From Sweltsa coloradensis (lineage: Eukaryota > Arthropoda > Insecta > Plecoptera > Chloroperlidae), in assembly GCA_024449915.1 (NCBI GenBank), contig JAMZAV010002235.1, positions 62,001 to 126,000 on the forward strand: 64,000 nucleotides of DNA, written 5' to 3'. The translations under genes were made by a program, and so were the position numbers. The notes beneath the pieces are model-generated. The model did no database searches and was not told the origin of the DNA. It saw nothing but the letters and a program-made list of their open reading frames with translations. Shown in pieces: positions 1 to 11,530 of this stretch (position 1 is the stretch's first letter; every line of letters begins with the position of its first letter).

Positions 1-10
1 TCACCGAAGC

Positions 11-855
11 TCAGTTTGAGATCCTCGCAGTACCTCGAAACTTCTTGGAAGTACAGTGAAGTTGGTTCTTGTCTTGTTGGACCCTATTCTGTAACTTCTT
101 CCACAGTTCTGGAACACTTATGCTAGACCCAAATGTCTTCTTGAAGGCGGCTTTGAAATGGGACCAAGAGTCAAGTTGGCGATTAGCACTCATTCGAGCA
201 TACCAATGCCCTGCTGCGCTTACTAAATGTGTTTTGGCTGATTCCAATATGAAGCTTTCAGGCTATCGGTGGAGCTTAGCAATCGCTTCCAATGATCGAA
301 TCCATTCACAAGCCTCCGCACCACTTCCTGTGCCACTAAATTTATTAATGCCTTTGGCAAGATCCGGCATTATACAGTATTGCTCTGTAGGTCTACTCAA
401 GTTGTCTGATGCTGCATTGTTGGAGAGTTGTGATAACAAATTCATCAGCATCTCTTCCCTTTTCCTTCCATCTTCTATCATGGTTGCATTAGGTGCATGT
501 GGGTGATGGTAGCTGGTTCTGATTATGTCTGGTTAGGAAGCTGATCTCTAGCTAGTTGGTTTGCAAAATTCTGGGTTAAGCCTAGGCTTGGTGGAAAACG
601 TAGGTCTCTGGTTGGTCCTTGTTCAACATTTTGTTCTAGGCGTACTGGTTGTTGCTCACCTGGTTGTGATGCTACAAAGTCAAAATCTAAACTTTCTGGT
701 TGGATTCTAGTCTCTGGCCCTGGGTTTTGACTTAGGCTAAAGCTTTCTGGACTGATAGGCGATGACATTCTAGTTATTGACGTCGTATTGGTCAAGTCGG
801 CAATGTCTTGATCTCGGTCGTTGTAAAAGCCATGATGGAAATTTGCATTCGCCAT
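11..855 (-). pseudogene. Ty3/gypsy-type retrotransposon gag, broken and running off the window
   Basis: Minus-strand reading from the ATG at 855 gives a polar leader (about 110 residues), then a segment with FSGTGSGAEACEWIRSLEAIAKLHR and then ESAKTHLVSAAGHWYARM...SWSHFKAAFKKTFG. The pattern F.G....A..WI..LE followed by A...L...A..WY and W..F...F is the capsid core of LTR-retrotransposon gag proteins, which package the element RNA. The frame shifts near 520-480. An in-frame TAG near 263 stands where the family usually has Trp (KLHR*PESF), and the frame is lost again near 30. Protease and reverse transcriptase would lie left of the window. No LTR or primer-binding site could be recognised between 860 and 1150. 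Not functional as read. Confidence 0.72.
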
Positions 856-1151
856 GGTTACAAGGCCTTCTACTTTTGATGGCTTGACTGGTTTAATTTG
901 TGGGTGTTACTTACAAGGTTTTCTATCCGCACTTCTGAAATGTTAGCTGGAATAGCTGGAATCTGTTCTGGAGGGTCTGGAACGAGCTAACAACATTAAT
1001 AACACGGTTTAAATAAAAACAATCTGTATTCTCATCAACTTGCAATCAAATAATAACATAATACTCCCTTCTTCCATTCACAACAATGTTCTTCTCCTAG
1101 TTCATAACAAAACCACAAGAGGGCGTCTTACCCACAGCTTGCTGTATGTGC

Positions 1152-1207
1152 AGTAGTGCAACATAGGTAAAAGATCTCTAGTAGTGCAGCATAGGTAAAA
1201 GATCTCT
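1152..1207. repeat. 28-bp tandem dimer
   Basis: Two adjacent 28-bp units starting AGTAGTGCA and ending AAAGATCTCT, differing at one base (CAACATAGG versus CAGCATAGG). They lie between the gag remnant and a SINE-1 copy. This could be a fragment of LTR or untranslated leader, but that is a guess. Confidence 0.75.
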
Positions 1208-1238
1208 AACACTTATAAGCATGCAAAATGTATAAACT

Positions 1239-1570
1239 CCAAATTCCAACTCGACACCTTCTCGCGGTTTGGCCCCGTGAATAGGGGAGTTTCACTCCCT
1301 GAACTAATGGCGAGCTCTGGTCGTCGTCGGGGAACCCCTTCCCTTTGACTACCTCCCGACGACGACAAAGACAACACGGACGGATGATGACACAGACGGA
1401 GACGACCACGACGTGGGGGAACCCCTGCCCTCCCCATACGCTTGTGGCTGGTTCTGACCAGCACAGCCCAGTCCACCCCTTGTCCCCCCGCGTCATCCCT
1501 TACGTCCCTCCCTTCGTCTCGATTAGCCAAGTTGCATAAATATGAGACGTTAAGCAATATCCAATCAATC
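1239..1570 (+). mobile_element. SINE-1 copy a, near full length
   Basis: First of a family of GC-rich ~335-350 bp repeats. It starts near AAATTCCAACTCG, runs through CGACGACGACAAAGACAACACGG and CCACGACGTGGGG, and ends GTTAAGCAATATCCAATCAATC. The variable AATC-repeat end is typical of the 3' tail of CR1/L2-mobilised retroposons, so I orient the family by it. No long ORF is conserved between copies. Internal CGA/CGG triplet runs explain short arginine-rich open frames on both strands, which are not genes. No clear target duplication was seen for this copy. Confidence 0.8.
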
Positions 1571-1665
1571 GCAATTTTTACGTAAAATGACAGCCGAGAT
1601 AAAAGCCTCGGTCATAAGTTTTTAAGTTACGTTTTATATAGAAGACAGCCGAGATGTTTGCTTAC

Positions 1666-1859
1666 CTGGCGAGGTACTGACTTCGACTTCATATTCTGGA
1701 TCACTAAAACCCATCGTCGACGTCGGAACATTCATCATTATTACTAGATGAAGAGTCTATTTCGTGATCCGATGTATCAACATCACTTCCTTCATCTTCT
1801 AATAGTATTCTCGATAAATCATTATCCGACAAAGCCACATCTGCCTTCCGCTGCGTCAT
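1666..1859 (-). pseudogene. piggyBac-like transposase N-terminal exon, frameshifted
   Basis: The ATG at 1859 opens 51 residues: MTQRKADVALSDNDLSRILL, then an acidic Ser/Asp-rich run ending DECSDVDDGF and a TAG. Dropping one T in the TTTT before the stop lets the frame continue as SDPEYEVEVSTSP into a consensus splice donor, CCAG|GTAAGC, at 1666/1665. A short basic start, a hydrophobic ..L..IL.. stretch and a long acidic tract is how many piggyBac-derived proteins begin, and a similar start occurs at 54,911. No catalytic part is present, so the assignment is tentative. A host exon is possible. Confidence 0.4.
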
Positions 1860-1870
1860 GGCGCGAATCA

Positions 1871-3060
1871 AAAACAAACTGCGAAATATTTATTGATTTC
1901 TAAAGTTGGTAATCGTTGTCCAACGTCTTTGAAACGAAGATATGTATTTTTTCCCCGACAGAGCTACCGATGCCATACAACTAGAAGGTGGCATCAAAAT
2001 CAGTGAGTCCCATAGATGTTGAGAAAACGCGCATTATTTAAAGGCAGACAAAATTGACGCGGGCACTCGGCGGCGCGTTTTAAAGGTCGATAAAATCGAC
2101 GCGGGCGCTTCTTTAATAGAATTGTTTTATCACCCTCCGGAAGACACTTAATTTTATTGTTGTAAAGATCACACTTTTGACAAGTGTCTGATTCTGGATG
2201 GTGAAAATGTAAATGAAATTTTGTATTAAATACCTCTAGAAAAACAAACAGAGAAAGTTGTGTTCGGTTATTTTGGTTGCAATTACCAACATATTGTTGG
2301 TATTATGTTAGCATACACAAAGTCAGGGGCAGATAGTTTCTATGCTGGTTGTTCTTTCTGCTGTAATGCGACTTATATGTTGGAAACAACCGGATAAAAC
2401 TTTTAAGGTACTCAATATCCTCTTCACTACTCTTGTTTTGGGGAGCTATCTCCCCCTACAATCTTGGAGGGGTGCCCCATCTTAAGCTTTCCTTTTTAAA
2501 ATATTTGTTATGGTTCCAGCAGGGATTTGTAATGTTTCTTTAAAATCAGTTTTGCAAATTTTTTCATTTCACCATTGTTGTCAGTCAGTTTATAATCACG
2601 GCTATTGGCCATATAGTAATTACGTGCTGCAGTGTACTTTCTTTGTTTTTGTTCCACTCTAGCCCATAACAAATGCATTCTTAAAAAGAGGCTCAATGTA
2701 ACAGAAAAATTAATTGTGAATTTTTTTTGAGGCGGGACATAACCTCGTTCACTATAAGCCGTTGTACATGTTGGTTTTTTGACAAAAGTGTAGCCTGCAC
2801 ATTTACCGCGAAATTAATTTTTGAGATTCGGTTTTCTGGATATATTTCAAACTACAAAACTTGAAATAGCTGGTATTTGTATAGTTTGTAAAAAAAATCA
2901 TACACCAACTCTGTCATATATCAGAAACAGAAATCTATTTATCCTTATACTTAGGTGGAAGCTAAAGGTGTTTAGAAACTATATCCAGAAAACCGATTTT
3001 TAAAATTTAATTTCGCACTAGTGCAGGCCACACTATTGTCAAAAACGACATAATGGCAGA
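1871..3060. other. Non-coding stretch with a small direct repeat
   Basis: Two related segments, about 2038-2070 and 2082-2112, each read AAAGG(C/T)(A/C)GA(C/T)AAAAT(T/C)GACGCGGGC, an imperfect direct repeat with 44-bp spacing. It may be subterminal sequence of the piggyBac-like element to the left. A 62-codon minus-strand ORF at 2508-2696 is unrecognised. Nothing else supportable is visible. Confidence 0.4.
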
Positions 3061-3083
3061 GGAGTGAGGTTATTTTTCGCTCG

Positions 3084-3110
3084 CCCCCCCCCCCCCCCCA
3101 AAAAAAAAAA
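3084..3110. repeat. C16-A11 homopolymer run
   Basis: Sixteen C followed directly by eleven A. Runs like this are unstable in replication and often miscounted in sequencing, so the exact length should not be trusted. Confidence 0.9.
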
Positions 3111-3192
3111 GAAATGTTTGTTTTATTAAAGGTACTCTTTCATTCAGCCAACTTTCATTGACTTTTAAGCCTTGACATTGAATTATTCAAAC

Positions 3193-3519
3193 TTACGTGT
3201 GATGTACATGTACAGTCCTGTAGCCTCCTCCTCGACCGCCTTGATGCGGTTGGTTTTGCTGGAACCCGGGCGCTGGCGCCTGCTGAAACAGCCTGCCCGG
3301 CTGGAGGGGATTGAAGAACGGTTGCATTTGGGGCAACGTCTGTTGGCCGCCATAACCCGTCCCGTGGACGGGTTCTTGCACTCGAAGGGGAACCTCGGTA
3401 CGGGCCTGTTTTGCCTCCACAACCTTTTTGATGCTGACGACGACGCCGCCGCGGCCACTTCCTCCTGCGTGCTTCCATTTTGTACCTTTCACTTTAGAGA
3501 GTCCTCGTACCAAATTCAA
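3193..3519 (-). CDS. Possible Gly/Gln-rich exon of a host gene
   Basis: An open minus-strand frame of about 108 codons, clearly richer in GC than its surroundings. It reads SKVKGTKWKHAGGSGRGG, then QPFFNPLQPGRLFQQAPAPGF, and ends QNQPHQGGRGGGYRTVHVHHT. Short RGG/GGRGGG stretches and Pro/Gln richness resemble low-complexity tails of RNA-binding proteins. The frame ends either at TAA (3193) or, two bases earlier, at a donor-like CACAC|GTAAGT covering the same bases. No convincing acceptor was found on the upstream side (3520-3540). Overlapping frames are also open because of the GC content, so this could be non-coding. The family is not recognised. Confidence 0.35.
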   Translation of the reverse strand: MNLVRGLSKVKGTKWKHAGGSGRGGVVVSIKKVVEAKQARTEVPLRVQEPVHGTGYGGQQTLPQMQPFFNPLQPGRLFQQAPAPGFQQNQPHQGGRGGGYRTVHVHHT

Positions 3520-4252
3520 TGGCCAAGTAATTTTTTTTATGATTTTGAGTTTAAAATTTTTAATTTTTTTTTACCACGAAAATGGTTGGCTTGGCGCTCG
3601 TCAACAGGCGAAATGATCTTACTTCTTTTCAATGCGAAACTTGGGAGAAAGAATGAAATGCTTGGCTCAACTTCTTTATCTCACAGCATTCACAGCCGAA
3701 GACTTTGGAAGGAGAGCTTGGCTGCCGTTTTTTCCTTTACAAATTTTTGTATTTGGGGGGGTTATCACATCTTTTTGTTGTTTGTTTCATATCAAGGAAA
3801 TACGAAATACGTGAAATTCGTGTAAAGGTGGATACAGAGTGCCTTTAAAACAGATTGTCTAGAAACAAAAGCTGCCATCTTTTGTTTTTGTTTACAATAT
3901 GTACTTGGCAATAAACAATGTTTTTATTAAATTTCCTGTGGTTAATGTCGTCTTGGGTTTTTGTGTAAATGATTCGTTGACTGGACTATAACACATTGAC
4001 GCATAATTTTAATCAGCAATTAAAATATTAAAATTTTCCCAAAGTTATGGGGACAATGAAGGACATAACGTCTTTCATAACAAGTTGACAGAACAGCTGA
4101 CCGCGCATGGCGCGCAGGTAAGTGGCTGCCACTGGTGGCTGCACGTGGTTGTTCTTTGTGCTGCCCTGACCTCTCTATCGAAGATGCGCACTATAACTTG
4201 GCATGCTTATAAATAAAGACAACGCGGTTCTTTTAAACAATTTTGCGCAGAA

Positions 4253-4599
4253 TTGGATATCGGATATTGCTTAACGTCTTATATTTAAGCAAATTGGCAA
4301 ATCAAGACAAAGGGAGGGACGTAAGGGATGACGCAGGGGGACAAGGGGTGGACAGGCCTGTGCTGGTCAGAACCAGCTACAAGCGTATGGGGAGGCAGGG
4401 GTTCCCCCACGTCGTGGTCGTCTCCGTCTGTGTCATCATCCGTCCGTGTTGCCATTGTCGTCGCCGTCAGGAAGGTAGTCAAAGGGAAGGGGAAAGTTCC
4501 CCGACGACGACCCAGAGCTCGCCATTAGTTTCAGGGAGAAAAACTCCCCTAATCACGGGCCAAACCACGAGAAGGTTGCGAGTTCGAATTTGATGGCCC
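4253..4599 (-). mobile_element. SINE-1 copy b, full length, with 14-bp target duplication
   Basis: The same family in reverse orientation. It is bounded by a perfect 14-bp direct repeat, AATTTTGCGCAGAA, at 4239-4252 and 4600-4613, which fixes both ends. The 5' end of the family is therefore GGGCCATCAAATTC... (here TGGGCCATCAAATTCGAAC), matching the start seen at 59,266. The unit is 347 bp. A long target duplication with a simple-repeat 3' tail is the signature of target-primed reverse transcription. On the opposite strand the 5' end reads GCGAGTTCGAATTT, close to a pol III B-box, but in the wrong orientation for a SINE head. Confidence 0.88.
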
Positions 4600-4613
4600 A
4601 ATTTTGCGCAGAA

Positions 4614-5470
4614 AGGGCACATAAGCCCATGTGCCCTTTTTCCAGCCACCGCCTCAATTGAAGGTGGCCATGCTCTTGTTGTCAATAAGGATTGAGCGCA
4701 ATGATGTGATGCGAGTAGCCTAGTTGGTTCGTGCATTATGTGACGTAAGTTATATGCTAAGCAAGTGTCTGTATGGAAAGTACTCAGTTTTGACGGTTTT
4801 AGTAAATCCTCATTAAAGTCGCCACAAATACATGTTTCTGATATTATATATCGTTTTGCGAGTAAGGTCAAGAGAGTAAGTCTCTTAATCACTTTACTCT
4901 TACATACTCTTACTTAACATTAAAGAGTTACAAGACGCTTGATGAGGCTCTGTGTAGTGAGAGGGTAATTAATGAATTGTTAGATAGTGTCAATAAGACA
5001 CCTGTGCATGCGATTGCTAACATTTTGCCAACGCACATTTCATGAATATTATTAATGGGTAATATTGTTTTGCGTCTTACAAAACATTGTTGTACCACCA
5101 TGGACAGCCTTTCGGCAATTCCTAGCAATGCAATATGGTGGAAGGGAGAAACTGGGACTGCACAGAAATCATCATGACATGTAAAATATCTCTATAGAGT
5201 GAATGCTATTCGAACCAGTGTGGTCCAGTGAAATGGAGAAATTAATGAAATTCTGATGCCTTGAATCTATCAACCTCTGCTAGGCACTGTCAATCAATTG
5301 AAATCACTGGGTCAATAAATCCTAGTGTGCTACAATTAACTACCTACCTGCAGCTGTTATGTGTTACGTGGAATGCACCGTGTTCTAATTGGTCCGTAAT
5401 GACAGTAAAATCCATGGATAGGCTTATATCTGCGAAAATTGAAGTATCATCACGATGAACCTCACTAAAC
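4614..5470. other. No recognisable gene
   Basis: Short ORFs only, with no conserved motif, splice pairing or repeat boundary that I can support. Confidence 0.5.
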
Positions 5471-5479
5471 ATTTAAATT

Positions 5480-5900
5480 TCGCTCACATCCAATTATTAC
5501 ACATCTTGAGGTTCATGTGCTACAGCCATTAATAATATTTTGAATAATTTCAATGCATTTGACTTGCAACATCGATATGACCTCGCCGCCCCGCACCTTT
5601 TGACTGCCATCTACACAGGCTGCAGTACACACCGCGCGGCAAGTCGCCTCGCCTCGCAGTCGGTCTGTTGTTCTTGTCGCAGGCGGATGTGTTCGGCCTC
5701 CACAGTACATGGCGTTGCAGTACATGGCGTTGGCGTCTGCTTCTGCTGAATGTGTTCAGTTTAATGTCTGTTCTGTCCGCACAGGTTGTACACTTTATGT
5801 TTGGTCAGTGTTAGATTCTGTTAAGTGCGAGATAAGAGCTTCGACACAAACATGGTTGCCCGGTTTTTGTGCTGGGTTTTTGTTTCATCGAGTTGTCCAT
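5480..5900 (+). repeat. Dispersed repeat R2, copy 1
   Basis: Shares an ordered set of blocks with 58,770-59,200: CGATATGACCTCGCCGCCCC followed by GCACCTTTTGACT, then GCCTCGCCTCGCAGT(A/C)GGTCTGTTG, then CCACAGTACATGG. The spacing between blocks varies and the copies are well diverged, so this is an old dispersed element of unknown class. No protein is conserved between the two copies. Confidence 0.55.
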
Positions 5901-6432
5901 TTAATTTATGTAATTGTTTGAAAAGCTTAATAGGATTAGGTATCTAAGTCCCAACTTTGTGTCCGTCTTTATTGTTTTATGCTGTTCGCCTGTCAGTGGG
6001 GCAGTTACTTACTGCCAGACGAAGAAATCGACAATGGATGTGATTTAAAGTAATTTTATTCGGCTCTGATCTTACCTGATTGGTCTTTTGCGTCCCTCCC
6101 CTCGTAGCTCGCGTTTTGAAAGCTCCCTTGGCTGTGGAAACACTCTGCGTGCTTCAGCCTGAATATGGTTGTTTGTACAGTTCGTGGCGGAGAACGATAG
6201 AGCCCTTTGTCCCCGATCCCATTTGTCGCCCTCCTTGTTTAATAGTTCTTCATTTGAAAAACAGTTTGGATTTAGTTCTATTATAGTCTGCCAGGCTGGG
6301 AAGTAGGCCTTGCCTAGACTTTCTTTTAACCTGTATGGCCTTGTTCTGTCTCGAAGTTTTGATGTCTGATTATATAGCCTCATTTATTTGCACAAGGTTA
6401 CAATTAGTCTGTAATACTCCAATTCCAATGTC

Positions 6433-6547
6433 TTCAAATTCCAACTCGCAACCTTGTCCACCCCTTGTTCCCCCGCGTCATCCCTTACGTCCCTCCCTTC
6501 GTCTCGATAGCCAAGTTGCATAAATATGACACGTTAAGCAATATCCA
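6433..6547 (+). mobile_element. SINE-1 copy c, internally deleted
   Basis: The first ~20 bases of SINE-1 (AAATTCCAACTCGCAACCTT) are joined directly to its 3' third, starting GTCCACCCCTTGTTCCCCCGCG and running to GTTAAGCAATATCC. About 230 bp of the middle are missing. This is a deletion within the repeat rather than ordinary 5' truncation. Confidence 0.8.
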
Positions 6548-7837
6548 AACCACTAAACCTTACTGGCCACCTTTTAGTTTGTTTTTCTTTTGCCCGTCAT
6601 CCACCCCCCCCAGCACACCCCCTCTACACCCCAGTTGGGGGTAGGTATGTCACAATCCCATGGTTGAAGAGTTCTGTGAAACAACGTCATTGACTTCTTC
6701 ATTTAGCATGTAGGAAGGTGTGTGAAGCTTTCACACGTTCTCATCTTGGTCGCTTCAGTATGCGTGTTATCAGCATTGGCAAAGCATTGCCGTTTTTCCA
6801 ATCTTTTCCCCATATTTCTGCACAGCTGCAGTGGTCAAATATGGTCTAAGCTATATTTAATATTTTTTTGTTCCTGTTGAATGGTATTGTTGAGAAAGTC
6901 TTGATGGGATATTTCGCACAATTCTGTTAAATATTTGTTACCTTTCTGTCTGGACAGAACAAAACAACCGCCCGAAGTGTTTTACACTCAGCATAGTTGT
7001 CATGACTTTAATGACATGTTTCTTCTGTTCCTGACTTTATTGTACTCATTCTTAAACTTAATTATTTTAATTTGATAGGTGAGAATGTTCAGAACCTGTT
7101 GCTGTTTTAATTTAAAACCTTCCCTCAAAGAATTTTATGGTACACCACGACAAGCGAATAACGTTATTAATTTTTCCCAATCAAAAATACCTTTTTTAAA
7201 TTAATTGGGAAATTCATATTTATATAGCACCAGAAAAATTTTTATGGGCACTGATAACTTTAAATGTTGTGTGCCCTAAAATCCCAATAAACCCAACTAA
7301 AAAGAACTTGGTGAAGGGATTTTTTTTTATGAAAGATGATTGATACGGGGAACAGTTGAGGAGTTTGACCTATGCCTGTAATTGGGTGAGGTGTGGAGGG
7401 TGTGGGTGATGTTGCCAGTTTATTTTGCACCTTTCATTAAGTTTTCCATTTCAATGGGATTTATTAACTTTCGTTTAGAGCACACCTCTAAATTTCGGTG
7501 TGGCATTTTTTGGCTGCGAGTCTAGGACCTACGGTCTAATGATAATTTAATTTAATAAACAAAACACATTTTGCATTGGCTAAATATCCCTCTATACTCT
7601 ATACTAGGCTACTTGTTAAATTTAAGCTTAGGGCTAATAACAATTATGAAGTGAAGGCTTTGGGAAATTAAAAATGTGAACCCAAATTGACTCTTTGACA
7701 AATCCCCCGGATAGTTTTTAATAACAAACCCAAAATTTTAAAAGGGGGAAATATGATCTAAAAAAAACCATTTGTTTCTTTCGTTGGGGCGTATTTATAT
7801 TGGTAAAATTTAAGTGAAAGGAACAAGATTTTTGCCC

Positions 7838-8045
7838 CTTTTGACTACCTCCCGACGGCGACGACAAACAAAACACGGACGGATGATGACACGGGGGCAG
7901 AAAACGACGTGGGGGTCACCTGCCCTCCCCTCCCTTTGGGGTGGTTCTGACCAGCACGGCCTGTCCACCCCTTGTCCCCCCGCGTCAACCCTTACGCCCT
8001 CCCTTCGTCTCGTTAGCCAAGTTGCATAAATATAAGACGTTTAGG
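7838..8045 (+). mobile_element. SINE-1 copy d, degraded
   Basis: Begins in the CCTTTTGACTACCTCCCGACGG region of the family and ends GTTGCATAAATATAAGACG. The head is missing. Several homopolymers differ in length from other copies, and a stretch around CTCCCTTTGGGGTGG replaces the usual CCCCATATGCTTGTGG. Confidence 0.75.
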
Positions 8046-11000
8046 AAAAATAAATCTTTTTAATCAAGCCCTTCGTCCTTTCCCCCAGGTCATGCCTGAT
8101 AACCCCCTCTATGGTCAAATACCTTCGTCTTATCACCCTCTTCCTTCCTGTATGTCCCCCCTTCTGAAAATTTCCCAAAGACCCTCTTCCTTTCCTCTAT
8201 CTGAAGACCGCCTATTTTTAATCTCTTAGACAGTTCCCCGGATCCATACGTCCCATTCCATTTCTTTGAAACCCTGCCTCCCCAAGGTTTCCCCTTCTGC
8301 TCTCCTGGGCCGTTTTAGTACAATCTCTCCCCCGGGTACACTCTTTGGTATTGAATCTTTTTGAAGTGGTAGGAGGATTAGAAATTGTCAAAAAAAAAGT
8401 GTGGTATTTATCAACCAAAAAGATTGGCCCCTCCCCCTTTCGTTTAGCACGTCTTTTTCTTCCTGCTTATTAGCAAGCACTAAGGGACTTTTTTGGGGCG
8501 GGTGCGGCGTTGCTTGGGTGGCTGAAGGAGGTGGGAGCTAGGACCACTCCACCGTCTCCCCTTTTCCCACCACCATTCCACCCCCGTTCCATCCCCTCCA
8601 CTTTCGTCTTCACCGTCCCTCCTCCCTCTCTTGGAGGTTCCCGGCTGGGCTAAACCAGATCACATTTATTTCAGAAAATCCGTAGTTATTACAACAGTGT
8701 CAAGTTTTAACATTTTAACACTTTTTGCGACAGCTTTGCCCAAGCCACACTAATAAAAAAATAAAACAAACTTTCACAATTTTTTTGGAAGTTCAAATAA
8801 TTATTTTGTACGATGATGTAAAACCCAAATCCTAGTTTTTAGTTTTTAAAAAAAACGTCACCTTATAGTATGTTTGTAATATTTTTCTTTCCGTTTTCCA
8901 AACATGAAATATGAATACCACCCCTCACAGTAACAAATAAATCTTAAGTCACTAAAGGCAATTTACTCTTTTTTTCATAAAATGAGACAGTTTAAATTTC
9001 TTTTTTGTTCTGAAAATTCTCAAAATTACATTAACGCACACGAGTTTTTTTTCGATGAGTGATAAAAACAAAAATAACCAACACTTTACACCTCGATCAG
9101 TAGTTCTATCATACTCGGGAGTCTTTTTTAATCTGCCGTTAAACTCTCTTTTTTGGCGAACTGACGTATGGATCTAGCACTCGACGATTTTGGTTTTTTA
9201 AGTAGAGGGAGGGCCACGCCATTCGTATAACTTCTTCCCAGCCAGTTCTGCCCCCGTCGAAGTCCGAGTGAGGCCGCAATCGTCAAAGCCGTAAAAAGGT
9301 TTGGTAATACATAGTTGAAAACCTTCAACAGTAAAAACCCATTGGGTATTTTGACTTGAGGCCATATGTCTCACCTACAGCTTTGAAAATTTCAATGTTA
9401 AAACTCACACCACACCAGTTCACAATCAAAATTATTTCGAAAATTAGGGCAATTTACTAAGGGGTCTCGTATTACCTGCGAATAGGGTAACCCCAGACAG
9501 TATCTTTTTGTTTGGGAAGATTTATCTCTTTTTGGCGCACCTCAACCCTTTTCGTAATCAAGAGAACCTTCTTAAATTTATATTGGGGAGACCAACACCA
9601 AAATATTCAAAAATTCGTTGTACGCTGCAGCAGTTTTTCGTGTCATTAAAAGAACCCGCTCCGAAGCAGAAATAAATTAGTTTGACTTTTGGCTGATGGG
9701 GGGCAAAAAATCACCTAGAAAGTGCAGCAGTATTACCCAAAAATAGCCACCCGAAAGGAAGATGATTGTTGTTGTGTAAACAAACTATTTTCCCCCCGTT
9801 AGTTTAGAACATTTAAATTTTGTCAACGTATCTGATTTCCAAAAATGACACTTTTTTCCTCCTTTGCAGGTTTCAGATTTTTCATCAGAGTGGCACGAGC
9901 AGATTTTGTGCCCTTTTTGTATCAAACCGGGTGAGTCGGGTTTTTTTTAATTTATCATGGGCTGAAAAATTTTCAAGAACAAATTTTTAAACCGAGTGCC
10001 TCGGGTATATTCTGTCATTTAAATCCATCAGTCATGTGCTGGGAAGAACGCACGGGATGGCCAACCTGATGAGAAACATAAAACATTTTTTTTAATTATA
10101 ATTTGATTGTAACAGCACGTATTTTACGTTTTGTGTGTTTTTGAGTAATTTAAAATTTCGATTTTAAAAAAATATTATCAAAAAAAATGTCGGATTTTGG
10201 TGCCCAATGGCTCCTGCGCACTCGGAGGGGCAATGGCGCATCTGGACTAACATACGGCGAATATTTATATTACTTGGTAATCTTTATAAATTACAATAAG
10301 TTATTAATGTGTTGAGAATTGTTTGCTACAAATTAATTACTTGAAAAATTGTATTTATTAATCTACGGTTCTATGCAATTATTGTAGTGAAATTTGTATC
10401 ATCTTTGTTTGGCTAATTTGGTATCATATTGATTTTTTATCGTTTTATTTTTGTAATGGCCTTTAAGCTATTTTCCTACATAAAAAAATAAATTAATACG
10501 TATGTTTGACACGGATTTCGTAAATAAATGGGAGAAACACACAAAATTAGGACCTATATATTATACTACAAAAGACGACTTCATAAGACCCAGTGGCTTA
10601 ATTAAGTGTTTGGCAGGATACTCCCAACCCCGCTTGACTTCATTTTCGATAAGGGTCGGATAATGCACATAGGATTACCGTGAGGGATAGGCCAAAATTT
10701 ATTTAGATACTTACATAACTGCCCTTAACCACAAGAATGACCAGCAATTGAGAGAACATCAATGGGACTGTTTTAAATTTTTCATCGATATGGCAGTCAG
10801 GTTGTTCAAAGTTCTCTTCACAACCTGGCTTAATAAAGCTGGAATATTCACCATTTTTATCAAGGTTGTCCTGAAAAGATTTTCAGGCTTCCCGGGACCC
10901 CTGATTGGTTCAGGAGGCACGGAGAAGTATTTCCCCCTGGCTGGGGGACTTAGGGGCGTTTTGGGGAACACCGGTTTTGATCGGGGGCTCCGGAAAGGTG

Positions 11001-11337
11001 CCTTTTTCCCGGCCCCAATTTTGGGCGGCGGCGGTACAAGGGGGGTTTTTGGGCCCTGGCTTCGGCTCCCTTTCCCTTTTTTTTTATGCGGGACCGGGTA
11101 GTCCCCCAAACCCCTACGCTGGCCGGACCGCCCCTTCACCCCTGGCTCCCAAAAAAAACCGTTTGAGCGCGACAATGGGCTGAAATTTCATCTCGCTTCC
11201 CCGGGTTTTGCCCTGGGTGATCGGGTCGTTCATGGTTGCAATGATGTTTTCTTGGTAAATAAATCAAAATTCATTTATAGATATTTTCATAATCCAAAAT
11301 TTTTTTGGTGTGTTTATTGCTGAAACCATCAACTATT

Positions 11338-11339
<2 letters not shown>

Positions 11340-11386
<47 letters not shown>
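11340..11386. repeat. Poly-G run, 47 bases
   Basis: Forty-seven consecutive G after AACTATTTT. A tract this long would form G-quadruplexes and is rarely stable. It is also a known artefact class of two-colour short-read chemistry and of gap filling. The proline-rich ORF on the minus strand across it is not a gene. Confidence 0.9.
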
Positions 11387-11482
11387 CGTCGTTTACGGTT
11401 GGTCCTTTAACAGAGGAGAAGTAGGATGTGGGAATTAAGCTTCTCTGTTTGCAGCATGTCTTCACTGTGGGTCCATGTCTTC

Positions 11483-11530
11483 AATTCCAACTCGCATTTT
11501 CCGTGGTTTGGCCCGTGATTAGGGACATCG
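11483..11530 (+). mobile_element. SINE-1 5' fragment
   Basis: TCTTCAATTCCAACTCGCA...TTTTCCGTGGTTTGGCCCGTGATTAGGG matches the first ~45 bases of SINE-1 and then stops. Together with the copy at 6433 it shows that head-only pieces of this family exist, which 5' truncation would not produce. Confidence 0.6.

Noticed and set aside
1206..1557. Arginine-rich ORFs on both strands inside SINE-1 copies (also at 4243, 12,519, 24,727, 53,352 and 59,272)
   Set aside because: They follow from CGACGACGAC repeats, overlap in several frames and are not kept open in all copies.
6072..6383. 103-codon minus-strand ORF as a gene
   Set aside because: No recognisable motif, splice signal or second copy to support it.
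10748..11183. Overlapping ORFs of 92-138 codons in a GC-rich island
   Set aside because: Open in three frames on both strands with no motif. GC-rich homopolymer sequence explains it.
11271..11465. Proline-rich ORF
   Set aside because: Made by the 47-base poly-G run.
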